This document shows positions 1 to 9,618 of a DNA stretch of 64,000 bases, one piece after another (within the stretch, counting starts at the first letter, position 1; each line of letters starts with the position of its first letter). This DNA is from an uncultured Pseudomonas sp. (GTDB lineage: Bacteria > Pseudomonadota > Gammaproteobacteria > Pseudomonadales > Pseudomonadaceae): positions 234,271 to 298,270 of the forward strand of contig NZ_CAJYDW010000018.1 in the NCBI RefSeq assembly GCF_913774235.1. Reading direction: 5' to 3'. Position numbers and translations under genes: made by a program. Below the pieces are notes generated by a model. That model was given only the letters and a program-made list of their open reading frames with translations, ran no database searches and was not told where the DNA came from.

Positions 1-838
1 TGAACTCGCGGGCCTTGGCATCGGGCTGGGTGAAGTCCGCGTCGGCCACCCCCAGGTCGATGGCGCCGCCGGTCAGGGCCTGGGCGGCCCAGAGATAGGT
101 GGCGGCAGACGCATCCGGCTCGATGAAGTAGTCACGGGCGACGTAACCGGTCGGGGCGACGCGCCAGGTAGCCGCATCGAGCTGCTCCACCTCGGCACCA
201 AAGGCGCGCATGGCGGCCACGGTGAGATCGACATAGCCACGGGCGCCGATCTCGCTGCCGCGCAGGGCCACTTCCACGGGTTCGCTGCCCAGGGCGGCGA
301 GCATCAGCAGGGCGGAGACGTATTGGCTGGAAAGACCGGCGTCCACCTCGAAGCGGCGCGCGTTCAGGCGACCCTGGCCCGCTACCGTCACCGGTGGGCA
401 CCCAGTGGGAGCGTCCACCTGGATGCCGTTGGCGCTCAGGGTTTCCAGCAGGGGACCGATGGGTCTTTTCTGCATATAGGCGTCGCCGGTCAGGGTCACC
501 TCGCCGTCGACGGTCGCCACAGCCGCGGTGAGAAAGCGCACCGCGGTCCCTGCGTTACCGAGGAACAGGGGCTGCTCAGGGCGTTGCAGGCGACCTGAGC
601 TGGTGACCAGGAAGGTAGTGGCGTTGGGTTCGTCGATGGTGACGCCCATTAGCCGCAACGCCTCGGACATGTGGCGGGTGTCGTCGCTCTTGAGCGCGCC
701 GGTGAGACGGCTGGTGCCCTTGGCCAAGGACGCCAGCAGCAGCGCCCGGTTGGTGATGGACTTGGAGCCGGGCGGGGCGATCCGACCCTGCAGCGCGATG
801 TTGGGAGGGGTGACGGTGATGTAGGGTCTCGCGGACAT
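1..838 (-). CDS. aroA: 3-phosphoshikimate 1-carboxyvinyltransferase (EPSP synthase), 3' end cut by window edge
   Basis: Sixth step of the shikimate pathway: joins phosphoenolpyruvate to shikimate-3-phosphate in the cytoplasm. The minus-strand reading frame starts at the ATG complementary to 836-838 and stays open to base 1, giving about 279 residues of a protein usually about 430 long. The family signatures are visible: PPGSKSITNRALLLA near residue 20 (phosphate/PEP-binding loop) and LGNAGTAVRFLTA near residue 90. The frame continues through GLSSQYVSALLMLAAL, SEIGARGYVDLT and PDASAATYLW. Only the N-terminal portion is present; the C-terminal part lies beyond the left edge. Upstream bases 839-1043 separate it divergently from phoD. 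Confidence 0.93.
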   Translation of the reverse strand, partial: MSARPYITVTPPNIALQGRIAPPGSKSITNRALLLASLAKGTSRLTGALKSDDTRHMSEALRLMGVTIDEPNATTFLVTSSGRLQRPEQPLFLGNAGTAVRFLTAAVATVDGEVTLTGDAYMQKRPIGPLLETLSANGIQVDAPTGCPPVTVAGQGRLNARRFEVDAGLSSQYVSALLMLAALGSEPVEVALRGSEIGARGYVDLTVAAMRAFGAEVEQLDAATWRVAPTGYVARDYFIEPDASAATYLWAAQALTGGAIDLGVADADFTQPDAKAREF

Positions 839-1043
839 GGGGGCTCCAGGCAACTTCGCGACAGCCATGGCGGCGGGTCGCAACAAAGTCGCCATGATGC
901 CATTTCATGCCGTCCAGGCCCAGGCATGCCGGTGCGTAATACCACCCCTATAGCAGATAGGCTGTCTTTGGATACTCCTCCTTGTCACAAGCGGGTAATC
1001 AAGGCGGGGTAGTGCTAGGGCTTTTCCGCTGGAGGCACCTGCC

Positions 1044-2621
1044 ATGTCCCTGACCCGTCCCGATCGCCGTCGTGTCCTGCAAGGCCTGGGCGCTACGCTG
1101 CTGCTACCAGCCCTGGGCAGCCGTACCTGGGCGGCGGCCGGTGGGCGTCCCGCCATCACCGATGGCGTCCAGGCCGGTGATGTCACCCAGGATCGCGCCC
1201 TGATCTGGAGTCGCACGGACAAGTCGGCGCGCCTGTTGGTGGAGTGGGATACCCGGGAAAGTTTCGCCTCGGCACGCAAGGTCATCGGCCCCGTCACCAC
1301 CGCGGCCCAGGACTACACGGCGCGCATCGACCTGCGCGGATTACCCGCCGACCAGCGCATCTTCTATAGGGTCCGCTTCGAGGACGTGGATAGCGGTGCG
1401 CTCAGCGAGGCCGTCACGGGCCATCTGCGCGCGGCCCCGAGTCAGCGTGGCGATGTACGCTTCGTCTGGGGCGCCGACACCGTGGGCCAAGGCTTCGGCA
1501 TCAATCCCGACATTGGTGGTATGCGGATCTACACCGCCATGCGCGAACGCCGCCCGGATTTCTTCCTGCACAGTGGCGACACCATCTATGCCGATGGCCC
1601 AGTGCCGGCACAAATGACCGTGGAGGAGGGACGCATCTGGCGCAATCTCACCACGGAGGCCAAGAGCAAGGTCGCTGAAACGCTGGCCGAATTCCGCGGC
1701 AACTACCGCTACAACCTGATGGACGATCACCTCCGCCGCTTCAATGCCGAGGTGCCGCAGGTATGGCAGTGGGACGATCATGAAACCACCAACAATTGGT
1801 CGCCGACCAAGGAGCTGGATGAGCGTTACCAGGTGAAGGATATCGGCGTCCTGAGCCAGAGGGCGCGCCAGGCGTTCCTGGAGTACGCCCCTATGCGCGG
1901 CGTTTCGGCCGACGGGACAGGGCGCATCTATCGGCAGATCGCCTATGGTCCGCTGCTGGACGTCTTCGTGCTGGACATGCGCAGCTATCGCGCGGGCAAC
2001 GACAGCAACCAGGGCAGCGACGTCGGTGGGGCGGGGGCGTTCCTTGGGCGTGAGCAACTGGATTGGTTGAAGGGCCAGCTGCAGGCCTCGCGAGCTACCT
2101 GGAAGGTCATCGCTGCGGATATGCCCATCGGCCTGCAGGTGCCCGACGGCAAGGATGCCCAGGGGCAGGCGCGGTGGGAGGCGATCGCCAATGGCGATCC
2201 GGGTACGCCTAAGGGCAGGGAACTGGAGATCGCGGAATTGCTGAGCTTCATCGCTCGCCAAGGCATCCGCAACACCGTCTGGCTGACGGGCGACGTGCAT
2301 TACTGCGCGGCGCACCACTACCATCCGGATCGCGCCGCTTTCCAGGATTTCGAACCCTTCTGGGAATTCGTCGCCGGCCCGCTCAATGCCGGCAGCTTCG
2401 GTCCCAATCCGCTGGATGCCACCTTCGGTCCCGAGGTAGTTTTTCAGAAGGCACCGCCCAAGCCCAATACTTCTCCCTTGTCCGGTTTCCAATTCTTCGG
2501 CGAGGTGGAGATCGATGGCCAGTCAGGCCAATTGACAGTGACTTTGAGGGATCTGGATGGCAAGGCTCAGTTCACCCAGCTGTTGAGCCCCAAGGGAGGT
2601 AATACCACCCATGCAGTATAG
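1044..2621 (+). CDS. phoD: PhoD-family alkaline phosphatase/phosphodiesterase, Tat-exported
   Basis: Probable extracytoplasmic metal-dependent phosphomonoesterase or diesterase releasing phosphate from organic esters. The 525-residue protein begins with a twin-arginine signal (RRRVLQGLG near residue 9, then a hydrophobic stretch ending around SRTWA), fitting PhoD enzymes that are folded with their metals before export. A PhoD N-terminal beta domain (about 35-130) precedes the metallophosphatase core. Metal-ligand motifs include SGDTIYAD (D179) and TGDVHYCAAHHY (D417, H419). GGAGG lies eight bases before the ATG. It is monocistronic between divergent aroA and tus. I saw no clear Pho box upstream, so phosphate control is only expected from the family. 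Confidence 0.9.
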   Translation: MSLTRPDRRRVLQGLGATLLLPALGSRTWAAAGGRPAITDGVQAGDVTQDRALIWSRTDKSARLLVEWDTRESFASARKVIGPVTTAAQDYTARIDLRGLPADQRIFYRVRFEDVDSGALSEAVTGHLRAAPSQRGDVRFVWGADTVGQGFGINPDIGGMRIYTAMRERRPDFFLHSGDTIYADGPVPAQMTVEEGRIWRNLTTEAKSKVAETLAEFRGNYRYNLMDDHLRRFNAEVPQVWQWDDHETTNNWSPTKELDERYQVKDIGVLSQRARQAFLEYAPMRGVSADGTGRIYRQIAYGPLLDVFVLDMRSYRAGNDSNQGSDVGGAGAFLGREQLDWLKGQLQASRATWKVIAADMPIGLQVPDGKDAQGQARWEAIANGDPGTPKGRELEIAELLSFIARQGIRNTVWLTGDVHYCAAHHYHPDRAAFQDFEPFWEFVAGPLNAGSFGPNPLDATFGPEVVFQKAPPKPNTSPLSGFQFFGEVEIDGQSGQLTVTLRDLDGKAQFTQLLSPKGGNTTHAV

Positions 2622-2680
2622 ATAGATTTCAGACATAGCCTCGTGCCAAGTAATCAAAAGTAAGGCAATAAGGCGCTCAA

Positions 2681-2700
2681 ATGCTACAATCTAGCTGTTA
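2681..2700 (+). promoter_or_regulatory. Candidate tus promoter element with overlapping weak Ter-like word
   Basis: Upstream of tus, TACAAT at 2685-2690 fits a -10 box, although no good -35 is visible 17 bases before it. The overlapping word GCTACAATCTAG resembles, in the reverse sense, the E. coli Ter core GTTACAAC (about 8 of 13 positions by eye, with the critical G kept). In E. coli a Ter site overlaps the tus promoter and mediates autorepression, so this is the expected place. The match is weak and the call is a hypothesis. Confidence 0.25.
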
Positions 2701-2717
2701 TCTGGCTGGAGTCTGCA

Positions 2718-3662
2718 ATGTACGAAGACATCAAGAGCGCCTTCGAAAACCTCCAGGCGAGTATCGTCGCCTTCAATGCGTTGTGGCCAAGCCGGGTAGT
2801 GGCGGCGAGAGTCTGGCGGCTGCCGCTGCTGGCACAACAGAGAGTGCCCGATCTCATCGAGGTTGAAGCCTTCGAGGGTAGTTCGGCAGTGGAGCTGACC
2901 CAGGAAGCCCTGTTGGCCTTCCACCTTCAGCCTGGGCAGGCACCCGGAACGGTAAGCCGCCTGCCGGGCTACATCGCCCTGAGCGAACCCCTGATGGCGG
3001 AAATCCTCGCCATCAATGCGTGCAAGCACGCCTTCAGCGCCGCCATCGAGCAGACCCGGCTGGAGTTGGAGCTGGCACCGGAAGCCCGGCCGCGGATCAT
3101 GCGCAAGGCACTGGGCGGGGCCTTCAATACCAAGCAGTTGATCCGCAAGGTGCACGGTTTCCCTGATCCGGTACGCCAGCTGACCTTCACCTGGGCCGGC
3201 CATACCGCCGGAGGCGAGAGGGTCACGGTGGCGAAGGTCCGCGAGCAACTCAAGACCCTGGCCCTGGCCCGAGCGGATCGAGAACACACTGCCCTGGATC
3301 GCACGCCGGAATGGCAGGAGCATCAGGCGCTGATCCGCATGGCGGATGACGACATCCTGGTCAGGCACAAGAAGATCGCGCCTCATCCCAGGGCCATGCT
3401 CTGGTTCGGTGAGGAGAGTCGTTACGACGCCATGATCCACGCCAACCTGCCGGTGTTCGTGGTCCCCGCGCAGGACGGCATGCAGGTGGTGGATCTGCGT
3501 GACTTCGACCGTACCCAGCGCGGCGCGCTGCGTCCCGACATCAAGCCCCGTCGCGAAGTGCTGGCCACGCGACTGCTGTACCTGCCCACGGACAATCCGG
3601 AACGGCCGGCTACCCAGCGCAACAATGAGGCCACCCTGAAGCGCTCCACCTACAGCCGCTGA
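2718..3662 (+). CDS. tus: Tus-family DNA replication terminus site-binding protein
   Basis: Predicted to bind Ter sites and block the replicative helicase in one orientation. It has 314 residues against 309 for E. coli Tus, with collinear similarity recalled from that protein: AARVWRLP (VARVFSLP in E. coli) near residue 30, VSRLPGYIAL (VRLPGVLCY), QLTFTWAGH (LRFGWANKH) in the middle, and KKIAPHPRAMLWF (VKVQPIARVWY) near residue 225. It is rich in Arg and Lys, as expected for a DNA-binding clamp. GGAG lies six bases before the ATG. It sits about 6 kb from dif, the right place for a terminus factor. The Ter sites of this lineage are not known to me. Confidence 0.85.
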   Translation: MYEDIKSAFENLQASIVAFNALWPSRVVAARVWRLPLLAQQRVPDLIEVEAFEGSSAVELTQEALLAFHLQPGQAPGTVSRLPGYIALSEPLMAEILAINACKHAFSAAIEQTRLELELAPEARPRIMRKALGGAFNTKQLIRKVHGFPDPVRQLTFTWAGHTAGGERVTVAKVREQLKTLALARADREHTALDRTPEWQEHQALIRMADDDILVRHKKIAPHPRAMLWFGEESRYDAMIHANLPVFVVPAQDGMQVVDLRDFDRTQRGALRPDIKPRREVLATRLLYLPTDNPERPATQRNNEATLKRSTYSR

Positions 3663-3696
3663 GCGAGGCGGGGAAGGCGATGGCGTTACCGAACAC

Positions 3697-3771
3697 AGCC
3701 AGGTCGTAACGAGATCCTTCGTTGCCGAGTGAAAAGGTAACGAAATCTTCGTTACGCCTAGTCACCTGGCT
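3697..3771. repeat. Nested inverted repeat between tus and the sRNA
   Basis: Outer arms AGCCAGGT (3697-3704) and ACCTGGCT (3764-3771) are exact complements. Inside are two similar palindromes: GTAACGA...TTCGTTGC at 3706-3725 (imperfect) and GTAACGAA-ATC-TTCGTTAC at 3737-3755 (perfect, 8-bp arms). The DNA could fold as a branched hairpin. There is no clear T-tract, so it is not a textbook terminator for tus; it could be an end-of-transcript structure or a protein-binding site, possibly for Tus. Confidence 0.6.
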
Positions 3772-3817
3772 CGGTGTCATTTTATAAAATCCTTAATTTT
3801 CAATAACTTAATAATGT

Positions 3818-3834
3818 TGGCACAGTGCCTGCTT
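3818..3834 (+). promoter_or_regulatory. Sigma54 (RpoN) -24/-12 promoter of the sRNA
   Basis: TTGGCACAGTGCCTGCT matches the RpoN consensus, with the invariant GG (3820-3821) and GC (3832-3833) separated by exactly ten bases. The predicted start is about 3845. CrcZ/CrcY genes of pseudomonads are known to be transcribed by RpoN under CbrB; the CbrB site itself was not located, but the upstream DNA is AT-rich. Confidence 0.8.
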
Positions 3835-3844
3835 TATTATTGGC

Positions 3845-4066
3845 ACAAGAACAACAAGATGCGCCGCTACAAGCCCACAACAAGAACAAGACGGCTGAAG
3901 CTCGCGAACCGATCATTTTGGAGCTCCTTCGAGTGGCCAAAGTAATCTGTTCACTTCCCACCTCTTGGTGGGGCGTACTGACAATCGATGACGTTGGCGT
4001 CCGACAACAAAAACAAGAGGACAACGACGTACCTGGATGAGGGAGCCCAAGGGCTCCCTTTTTTCT
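3845..4066 (+). ncRNA. CrcZ/CrcY-type small RNA that sequesters Hfq/Crc (catabolite repression)
   Basis: Predicted transcript of about 220 nt from a sigma54 promoter to a strong intrinsic terminator. It carries three A-rich CA motifs of the AANAANAA type: ACAAGAACAACAAGA (3845-3859), ACAACAAGAACAAGA (3877-3891) and ACAACAAAAACAAGA (4004-4018). In CrcZ, CrcY and CrcX of Pseudomonas such motifs bind Hfq with Crc and relieve repression of catabolic mRNAs. It appears shorter than P. aeruginosa CrcZ (about 400 nt). It is not next to cbrB here, so the CrcY/CrcX type is likelier than CrcZ. A 71-codon frame over it is incidental. Identity rests on motifs, promoter and terminator, not alignment. Confidence 0.78.
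4041..4064 (+). terminator. Rho-independent terminator of the sRNA
   Basis: GGGAGCCC-AA-GGGCTCCC is a perfect 8-bp stem followed by TTTTTT (4059-4064). This is the clearest intrinsic terminator in the window. Confidence 0.93.
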
Positions 4067-4288
4067 TGCCTGCTGGAAAGCCTCGCCGGGTTGCCAAGCT
4101 ACCCCCAGTACTGTGTATCAGCAGATAGCAGATATTGGGAATGTTCGTCATCGTCCTGATGATGGTCACCAAGCTCTATCCCCATCAGCTGCTGGCCTTC
4201 TTCGGCTAGCGTCGGCAGCGGCCTTCTTTGGCATGCCGCGGCACCTTGGACTAAGGTTTCCGCAACCCAACTCACTCTGGACGCTGCC

Positions 4289-4882
4289 ATGGACTCCGCG
4301 AACGCCCCGTCTCCCCTTTGGTTGAACGAGCCGCAACGCTGGTCCGAGACCGAGGGTTCGCTGCACGTCCGCACCGACGCCGACAGTGATTTCTGGCAGA
4401 AGACCCAGTACGGCTTCGCACGCGACAGCGGGCATTTTCTCGGCCATCCGGTGGACGCGGACTTCACTGCTCAGGTCAGGATCACCGGGACCTTCACCGC
4501 CCTGTATGACCAGGCTGGGCTGATGGTGCGTCAAAGCAGCGAGCAGTGGTGCAAGACCGGACTGGAGATCAACGACGGCATCGCCCATCTGGGCAGCGTC
4601 CTGACCCTGGGGCATTCCGATTGGGCATTGGGGGCGGTACCGGATGCGCTGCATGGTTTCTGGCTGCGGCTGACGCTGCAGGCCGAGGTGTTGCGCATCC
4701 AGTACTCGCTGGACGGCCAGGTCTGGCCGTTGCTGCGCCTGTGCCGCTTCGCGAAGGGCGAGGGCGGGGTCCTCCAGGTCGGGCCCTATTGCTGTTCGCC
4801 GCAACGCGAAGGCCTGGAAGTGACCTTCGCCGACCTGCGGATCGGTCCGGCGCTCGGCAAAGACCTGCACGACCTGAGCTGA
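4289..4882 (+). CDS. DUF1349 family protein (concanavalin-A-like fold)
   Basis: A 197-residue soluble protein with no signal peptide, matching the DUF1349 family (beta-sandwich, concanavalin-A-like; some members are called regulation of enolase protein 1). Characteristic stretches are DSDFWQKTQYGFARDSGHF near residue 33, YDQAGLMVRQSSEQWCKTGLEI near residue 72, and FWLRLTLQAEVLRIQYSLDGQVW near residue 122. Molecular function is unknown. The preceding 4067-4288 contains no gene I can support. It converges with the polyol operon, the stops being about 11 bases apart, so it is probably transcribed alone. Confidence 0.85.
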   Translation: MDSANAPSPLWLNEPQRWSETEGSLHVRTDADSDFWQKTQYGFARDSGHFLGHPVDADFTAQVRITGTFTALYDQAGLMVRQSSEQWCKTGLEINDGIAHLGSVLTLGHSDWALGAVPDALHGFWLRLTLQAEVLRIQYSLDGQVWPLLRLCRFAKGEGGVLQVGPYCCSPQREGLEVTFADLRIGPALGKDLHDLS

Positions 4883-4893
4883 GGGCGCGTCGC

Positions 4894-5667
4894 TCAGCTC
4901 ATCCAGTTGCCACCGTCGACGTTATAGGTCTGGGACACCACGTAGTCGCTGTCGCTGGATGCCAGGAACAGCGCCATGCCCACCAGGTCCTGCGCCGTGC
5001 CCATCCTGCCGTAGGGTACGGCATCGCCGACCAGGCGTTTCTTCTCGCCCAGCGGCCGCTTCTCGTAACGCGCGAAGAGGGCGTCCACACCCTCCCAGTG
5101 CTCGCCGTCCACCACACCCGGGGCGATGGCATTGACGTTGATACGGTGTTCGATGAGGTTGAGACCCGCCGACTGGGTGAGGCTGATCACCGCGGCCTTG
5201 GTCGCGCAATAGACCGCGACCAGGGCTTCGCCGCGGCGGCCGGCCTGGCTGGCCATGTTGATGATCTTGCCGCCATGGCCCTGGGCGATCATCTGCCGCG
5301 CGGCGGCCTGCAGGGTGAAGAGGGTACCGGCGACGTTGATGGCGAACAGCCGGTCATAGCTTTCGCGAGTGATCTCGACGATGGGTGCCAGGTCGAACAG
5401 CGCCGCGTTGTTGACCAGAATATCCAGCTTGCCGGTGGTGGCGACCACCTGGGCGATGGCGGCGTCGATGGCGGCCTGGTCGGTCACGTCCAGCGGCACG
5501 GCATAGGCGCGCTCACCCAGCTCCGCGGCGGTCTCGCGGGCCTGGTCGATGTTGATGTCGGCGATGGCCACCGTCGCCCCTTGCTCCAGATAGGCCTTGG
5601 CAAAGGTCTTGCCGATGCCGCGGGCCGCGCCGGTGATCAGCGCGCTCTTTCCTTCCAGTCTGTTCAT
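4894..5667 (-). CDS. Sorbitol/L-iditol 2-dehydrogenase-type short-chain dehydrogenase
   Basis: NAD-dependent oxidation of a polyol such as sorbitol to fructose, or galactitol to tagatose, in the cytoplasm. Length 257. The Rossmann motif TGAARGIG is at 12-19, NNAA near 86, and the catalytic Ser140, Tyr153 and Lys157 lie in MASQAGRRGEALVAVYCATK. The stretches ALFDLAPIVEITRESYDRLFAI and the C-terminus QTYNVDGGNWMS are those I recall from rhodobacterial PolS sorbitol dehydrogenase, so the assignment is more specific than generic SDR. It lies 64 bp downstream of the mtlE-like gene on the same strand and is probably cotranscribed. The exact polyol is not proven. Confidence 0.85.
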   Translation of the reverse strand: MNRLEGKSALITGAARGIGKTFAKAYLEQGATVAIADINIDQARETAAELGERAYAVPLDVTDQAAIDAAIAQVVATTGKLDILVNNAALFDLAPIVEITRESYDRLFAINVAGTLFTLQAAARQMIAQGHGGKIINMASQAGRRGEALVAVYCATKAAVISLTQSAGLNLIEHRINVNAIAPGVVDGEHWEGVDALFARYEKRPLGEKKRLVGDAVPYGRMGTAQDLVGMALFLASSDSDYVVSQTYNVDGGNWMS

Positions 5668-5731
5668 GTTCGTTGCTCCGCTGGGCAGCTTGGGGCCGCG
5701 GCGCTCCTGGGGCGCTGCGGCGGTCGGTCGG

Positions 5732-7039
<1,308 letters not shown>

Positions 7040-7190
7040 CCTGTCTCTCCATGGCTGCCGCAAGGGGCAGCTTGTTGTTGTTCTGGATCGAGGACCGCCG
7101 ATGGAAATTTGATGCGGTGTGGCGGCTGGCACTGATTACAGCAGCAGCATCGAAGCCTTTGCTAACTGGCCATTGACCATTCGCTGATAC

Positions 7191-7230
7191 TTTTTTGACG
7201 AGAAACGCCTGGTGCGGCGCAATCAAAAAA
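7191..7230. promoter_or_regulatory. A/T-tract inverted repeat in the mtlE-mtlR intergenic region
   Basis: TTTTTTGA (7191-7198) and TCAAAAAA (7223-7230) are exact complements about 24 bases apart in the 240-bp divergent spacer. Position and symmetry suit a regulator site or a shared promoter. I could not match it to a remembered MtlR consensus. Confidence 0.35.
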
Positions 7231-7279
7231 ACATTGGTAGACCGCGGCAGGTGAGGGCGGGCAGAGTGGTCCCACAACA

Positions 7280-8221
7280 ATGAACCGAGCAAGCGCCATG
7301 ACGGTTTCCGCCTTCCTCGAAGCCCGGCCTGCCGAGCTGGAGGTGATCCTGGCCGAGCCAGACCAGAGCTTTCGCTGGTACGAGCATGACTATCCCTATG
7401 CGCTCGCCCGCTGGAATCATCACCCGGAGTACGAGATCCATCTGATCCGCCAGGGCAGCGGACGACTGTTGGCCGGTGACTATGTCGGTCCCTTCGCGGC
7501 CGGTCATGTCGCCCTGATCGGCCCGGATCTCCCACACGACTGGATCGGTGATCTGCCGCCGGACCAGGTAATCGCCGGGCGCGACGTGGTCATCCAGTTC
7601 ACCGGCGACTGGCTGCGCGCGCTGAGTGCCTTGGCTCCAGAGCTGGGCACCTATCTACCGCTGCTGGAACGGGCCAGGCGTGGCCTGGAGTTCAGCGGCG
7701 AGACCGCCCGGCAGGCCGCAGAGCTGATCGAGGCCATCGGCCAGGCGCGAGGTGCGGCGCGGTTGCTTACCTTGTTCCAGCTACTCGGCCGGCTGGCCGA
7801 AGCGCCGGCTAGCGAGGTGATGGTCCTCGCCAGTGCCTGTTATGCGCCGGCACTGGACGCCCGCAGCGCCGCGCGGGTCCACCAGGCCTTCGACTATCTC
7901 CTCAGCGAGCTGACCGAGGATATCCGCTTGCCCGAGATCGCCCGGCGGGTGGGCATGAGCGAGGCCGGCTTTTCCCGCTTCTTCAAGAAGGTCACCGGCC
8001 ATGGTTTCATCGAGCTGGCACGCAAGTTGCGCATCCAGCGTGCCTGTCGTTTGCTGATGCAGGCGGAACTGTCCATCGCCACCATCTGCTTCGCGGTGGG
8101 CTATTCGAATCTGTCCAACTTCAATCGGCATTTCCGCAACGAAATGCAGCAGACGCCGAGCGAGTATCGGCGTGGATTGCTGGTAGCCAGGCGCCAGGTG
8201 GGTGAGGGCGGGCGAGGGTAG
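7280..8221 (+). CDS. mtlR: AraC-family transcriptional activator, MtlR-like
   Basis: A 313-residue regulator with an N-terminal cupin-like sensing domain (about 35-190; NHHPEYEIHLIRQGSG near 52, then GPDLPHDWIGDLPP) and a C-terminal double helix-turn-helix AraC domain (about 205-305). The latter contains IRLPEIARRVGMSEAGFSRF and SIATICFAVGYSNLSNFNRHF. Length and layout match MtlR, the mannitol/sorbitol activator of Pseudomonas fluorescens. It is divergent from the mtlE-like gene and is the obvious regulator of that module. An internal ATG at codon 7 is an alternative start. Its effector is inferred only from the neighbours. Confidence 0.82.
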   Translation: MNRASAMTVSAFLEARPAELEVILAEPDQSFRWYEHDYPYALARWNHHPEYEIHLIRQGSGRLLAGDYVGPFAAGHVALIGPDLPHDWIGDLPPDQVIAGRDVVIQFTGDWLRALSALAPELGTYLPLLERARRGLEFSGETARQAAELIEAIGQARGAARLLTLFQLLGRLAEAPASEVMVLASACYAPALDARSAARVHQAFDYLLSELTEDIRLPEIARRVGMSEAGFSRFFKKVTGHGFIELARKLRIQRACRLLMQAELSIATICFAVGYSNLSNFNRHFRNEMQQTPSEYRRGLLVARRQVGEGGRG

Positions 8222-8257
8222 CGGTGCCTCGCCCGCCGCTGGCGTCCAGATTGCTCT

Positions 8258-9295
8258 TTACTCGGCGCTCGACGGCTTGGCCCAGAGATTGATGTCGCCT
8301 TCGACCGCATGGGTATCGATCTCGGCCAGTTCTTCAGCGGTGAAGGCCAGATTGTCCAGCGCCGCCACGTTCTCCACGATCTGCTCCGGCCGGCTGGCGC
8401 CGATCAGGGCGCTGGTGATGCGTGGGTCGCGCAGGGTCCAGGCCAAAGCCAGCTGGGCCAGGCTCTGGCCGCGGCGCTGGGCGATAGCGTTCAAGGCGCG
8501 GACCCGCTGAAGGTTTTCGGCTGACAGATGACCCTGCTGCAGCGACTGGCCACCAGGCTGGTTGACCCGGGCATCGGCGGGCACGCCATCGAGGTACTTG
8601 TCGGTCAGCAGCCCCTGAGCCAGGGGCGTGAAGGCAATCACGCCACTACCCAGCTCTTCGGTCGCGTCCAGCAGATCCTTTTCGATCCAACGGTTGAGCA
8701 GGTTATAGGCGGGCTGATGGATCAGCAGCGGAATCTTCCAGTCGGCCAAAAGCCTGGCCATTTCGCGGGTCTTGGTGCCTGAATAGGAGCTGATACCTAT
8801 ATAGAGGGCCTTGCCTTGCTGTACCGCAGTGGCCAGGGCACCGGCGGTTTCTTCCAGCGGCGTATGCTCATCGAAACGGTGCGAATAGAAGATGTCGACG
8901 TAGTCCAGCCCCAGGCGCTTGAGGCTCTGGTCGAGGCTGGCCAGGACGTATTTACGCGAGCCGCCACCTTGGCCATAGGGCCCGGGCCACATGTCCCAGC
9001 CAGCCTTGCTGGAGATGATGAGCTCGTCGCGGTAGGTAGCGAAGTCTTCGCGCATTAGCCGACCGAAATTGATCTCGGCGCTGCCATAAGGCGGACCGTA
9101 GTTGTTGGCCAAGTCAAAGTGATTGATGCCCAGATCGAAGGCGGTGCGCAGCAAGGCGCGCTGCCGATCCAGTGGCGTGCTGTCGCCGAAGTTGTGCCAC
9201 AGCCCAAGGGACAGCGCCGGCAGCACCAGACCGCTGCGACCCACGCGGCGGTAAGGAATACGGTCGTAACGATCGGAAGCGGCTTGATAAGCCAT
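8258..9295 (-). CDS. Aldo/keto reductase, YghZ/L-glyceraldehyde-3-phosphate reductase type
   Basis: NADPH-dependent carbonyl reductase of the AKR14/Kv-beta-like group; E. coli YghZ reduces L-glyceraldehyde 3-phosphate and methylglyoxal. The ATG at 9295 is preferred over a longer reading because AAAGGAG lies just upstream and the protein then opens MAYQAASDRYDRIPYRRVGRSGL as in the family (345 residues). The TIM-barrel motif FDLANNYGPPYGSAE near residue 60 carries the catalytic Asp and Tyr. SSKAGWDMWPGPYGQGGGSRKY supplies the Lys, followed by YVDIFYSHRFDEHTP. C-terminal SALIGASRPEQIVENV is the cofactor segment. It is monocistronic and converges with mtlR. Confidence 0.9.
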   Translation of the reverse strand: MAYQAASDRYDRIPYRRVGRSGLVLPALSLGLWHNFGDSTPLDRQRALLRTAFDLGINHFDLANNYGPPYGSAEINFGRLMREDFATYRDELIISSKAGWDMWPGPYGQGGGSRKYVLASLDQSLKRLGLDYVDIFYSHRFDEHTPLEETAGALATAVQQGKALYIGISSYSGTKTREMARLLADWKIPLLIHQPAYNLLNRWIEKDLLDATEELGSGVIAFTPLAQGLLTDKYLDGVPADARVNQPGGQSLQQGHLSAENLQRVRALNAIAQRRGQSLAQLALAWTLRDPRITSALIGASRPEQIVENVAALDNLAFTAEELAEIDTHAVEGDINLWAKPSSAE

Positions 9296-9618
9296 GCAAA
9301 GCTCCTTTGGAAGAAATGGGAATCGGCGGGACATGGAATCGGAAAGCTCCGCCCACCAAGGTATAGATGGTGACGTGGCGAAGGTGCCATCGGATTAGAG
9401 CTGCCGGTAACCACTTGTTCAAACCGGCGCGGGCATACGCCTGGAGTTCCAGCTAACGAAGAGCACAGGCGGAACGAGCACTCGGATTCTGCAGTGCCGG
9501 TGCATGAGCGTCTGTGACTGGCATCGCTTGGCGACGACCCTGGTAGGCTGGGCAACGAAGGAAGGTGGAGGTTCGAGCGTGAAAAGCGCGAGGCCCAGGG
9601 CCATCCCCCATAACCATA

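Noticed and set aside
3697..3771. Calling the GTAACGAA palindromes Ter sites
   Set aside because: They are symmetric, whereas functional Ter sites are polar and match GTTGTAAC; only a loose resemblance exists.
3825..4040. 71-codon plus-strand frame (and a 74-codon minus-strand frame) over the sRNA
   Set aside because: The DNA is explained by a sigma54 promoter, CA motifs and an intrinsic terminator. The frame's start falls at the promoter -24/-12 elements and there is no ribosome site.
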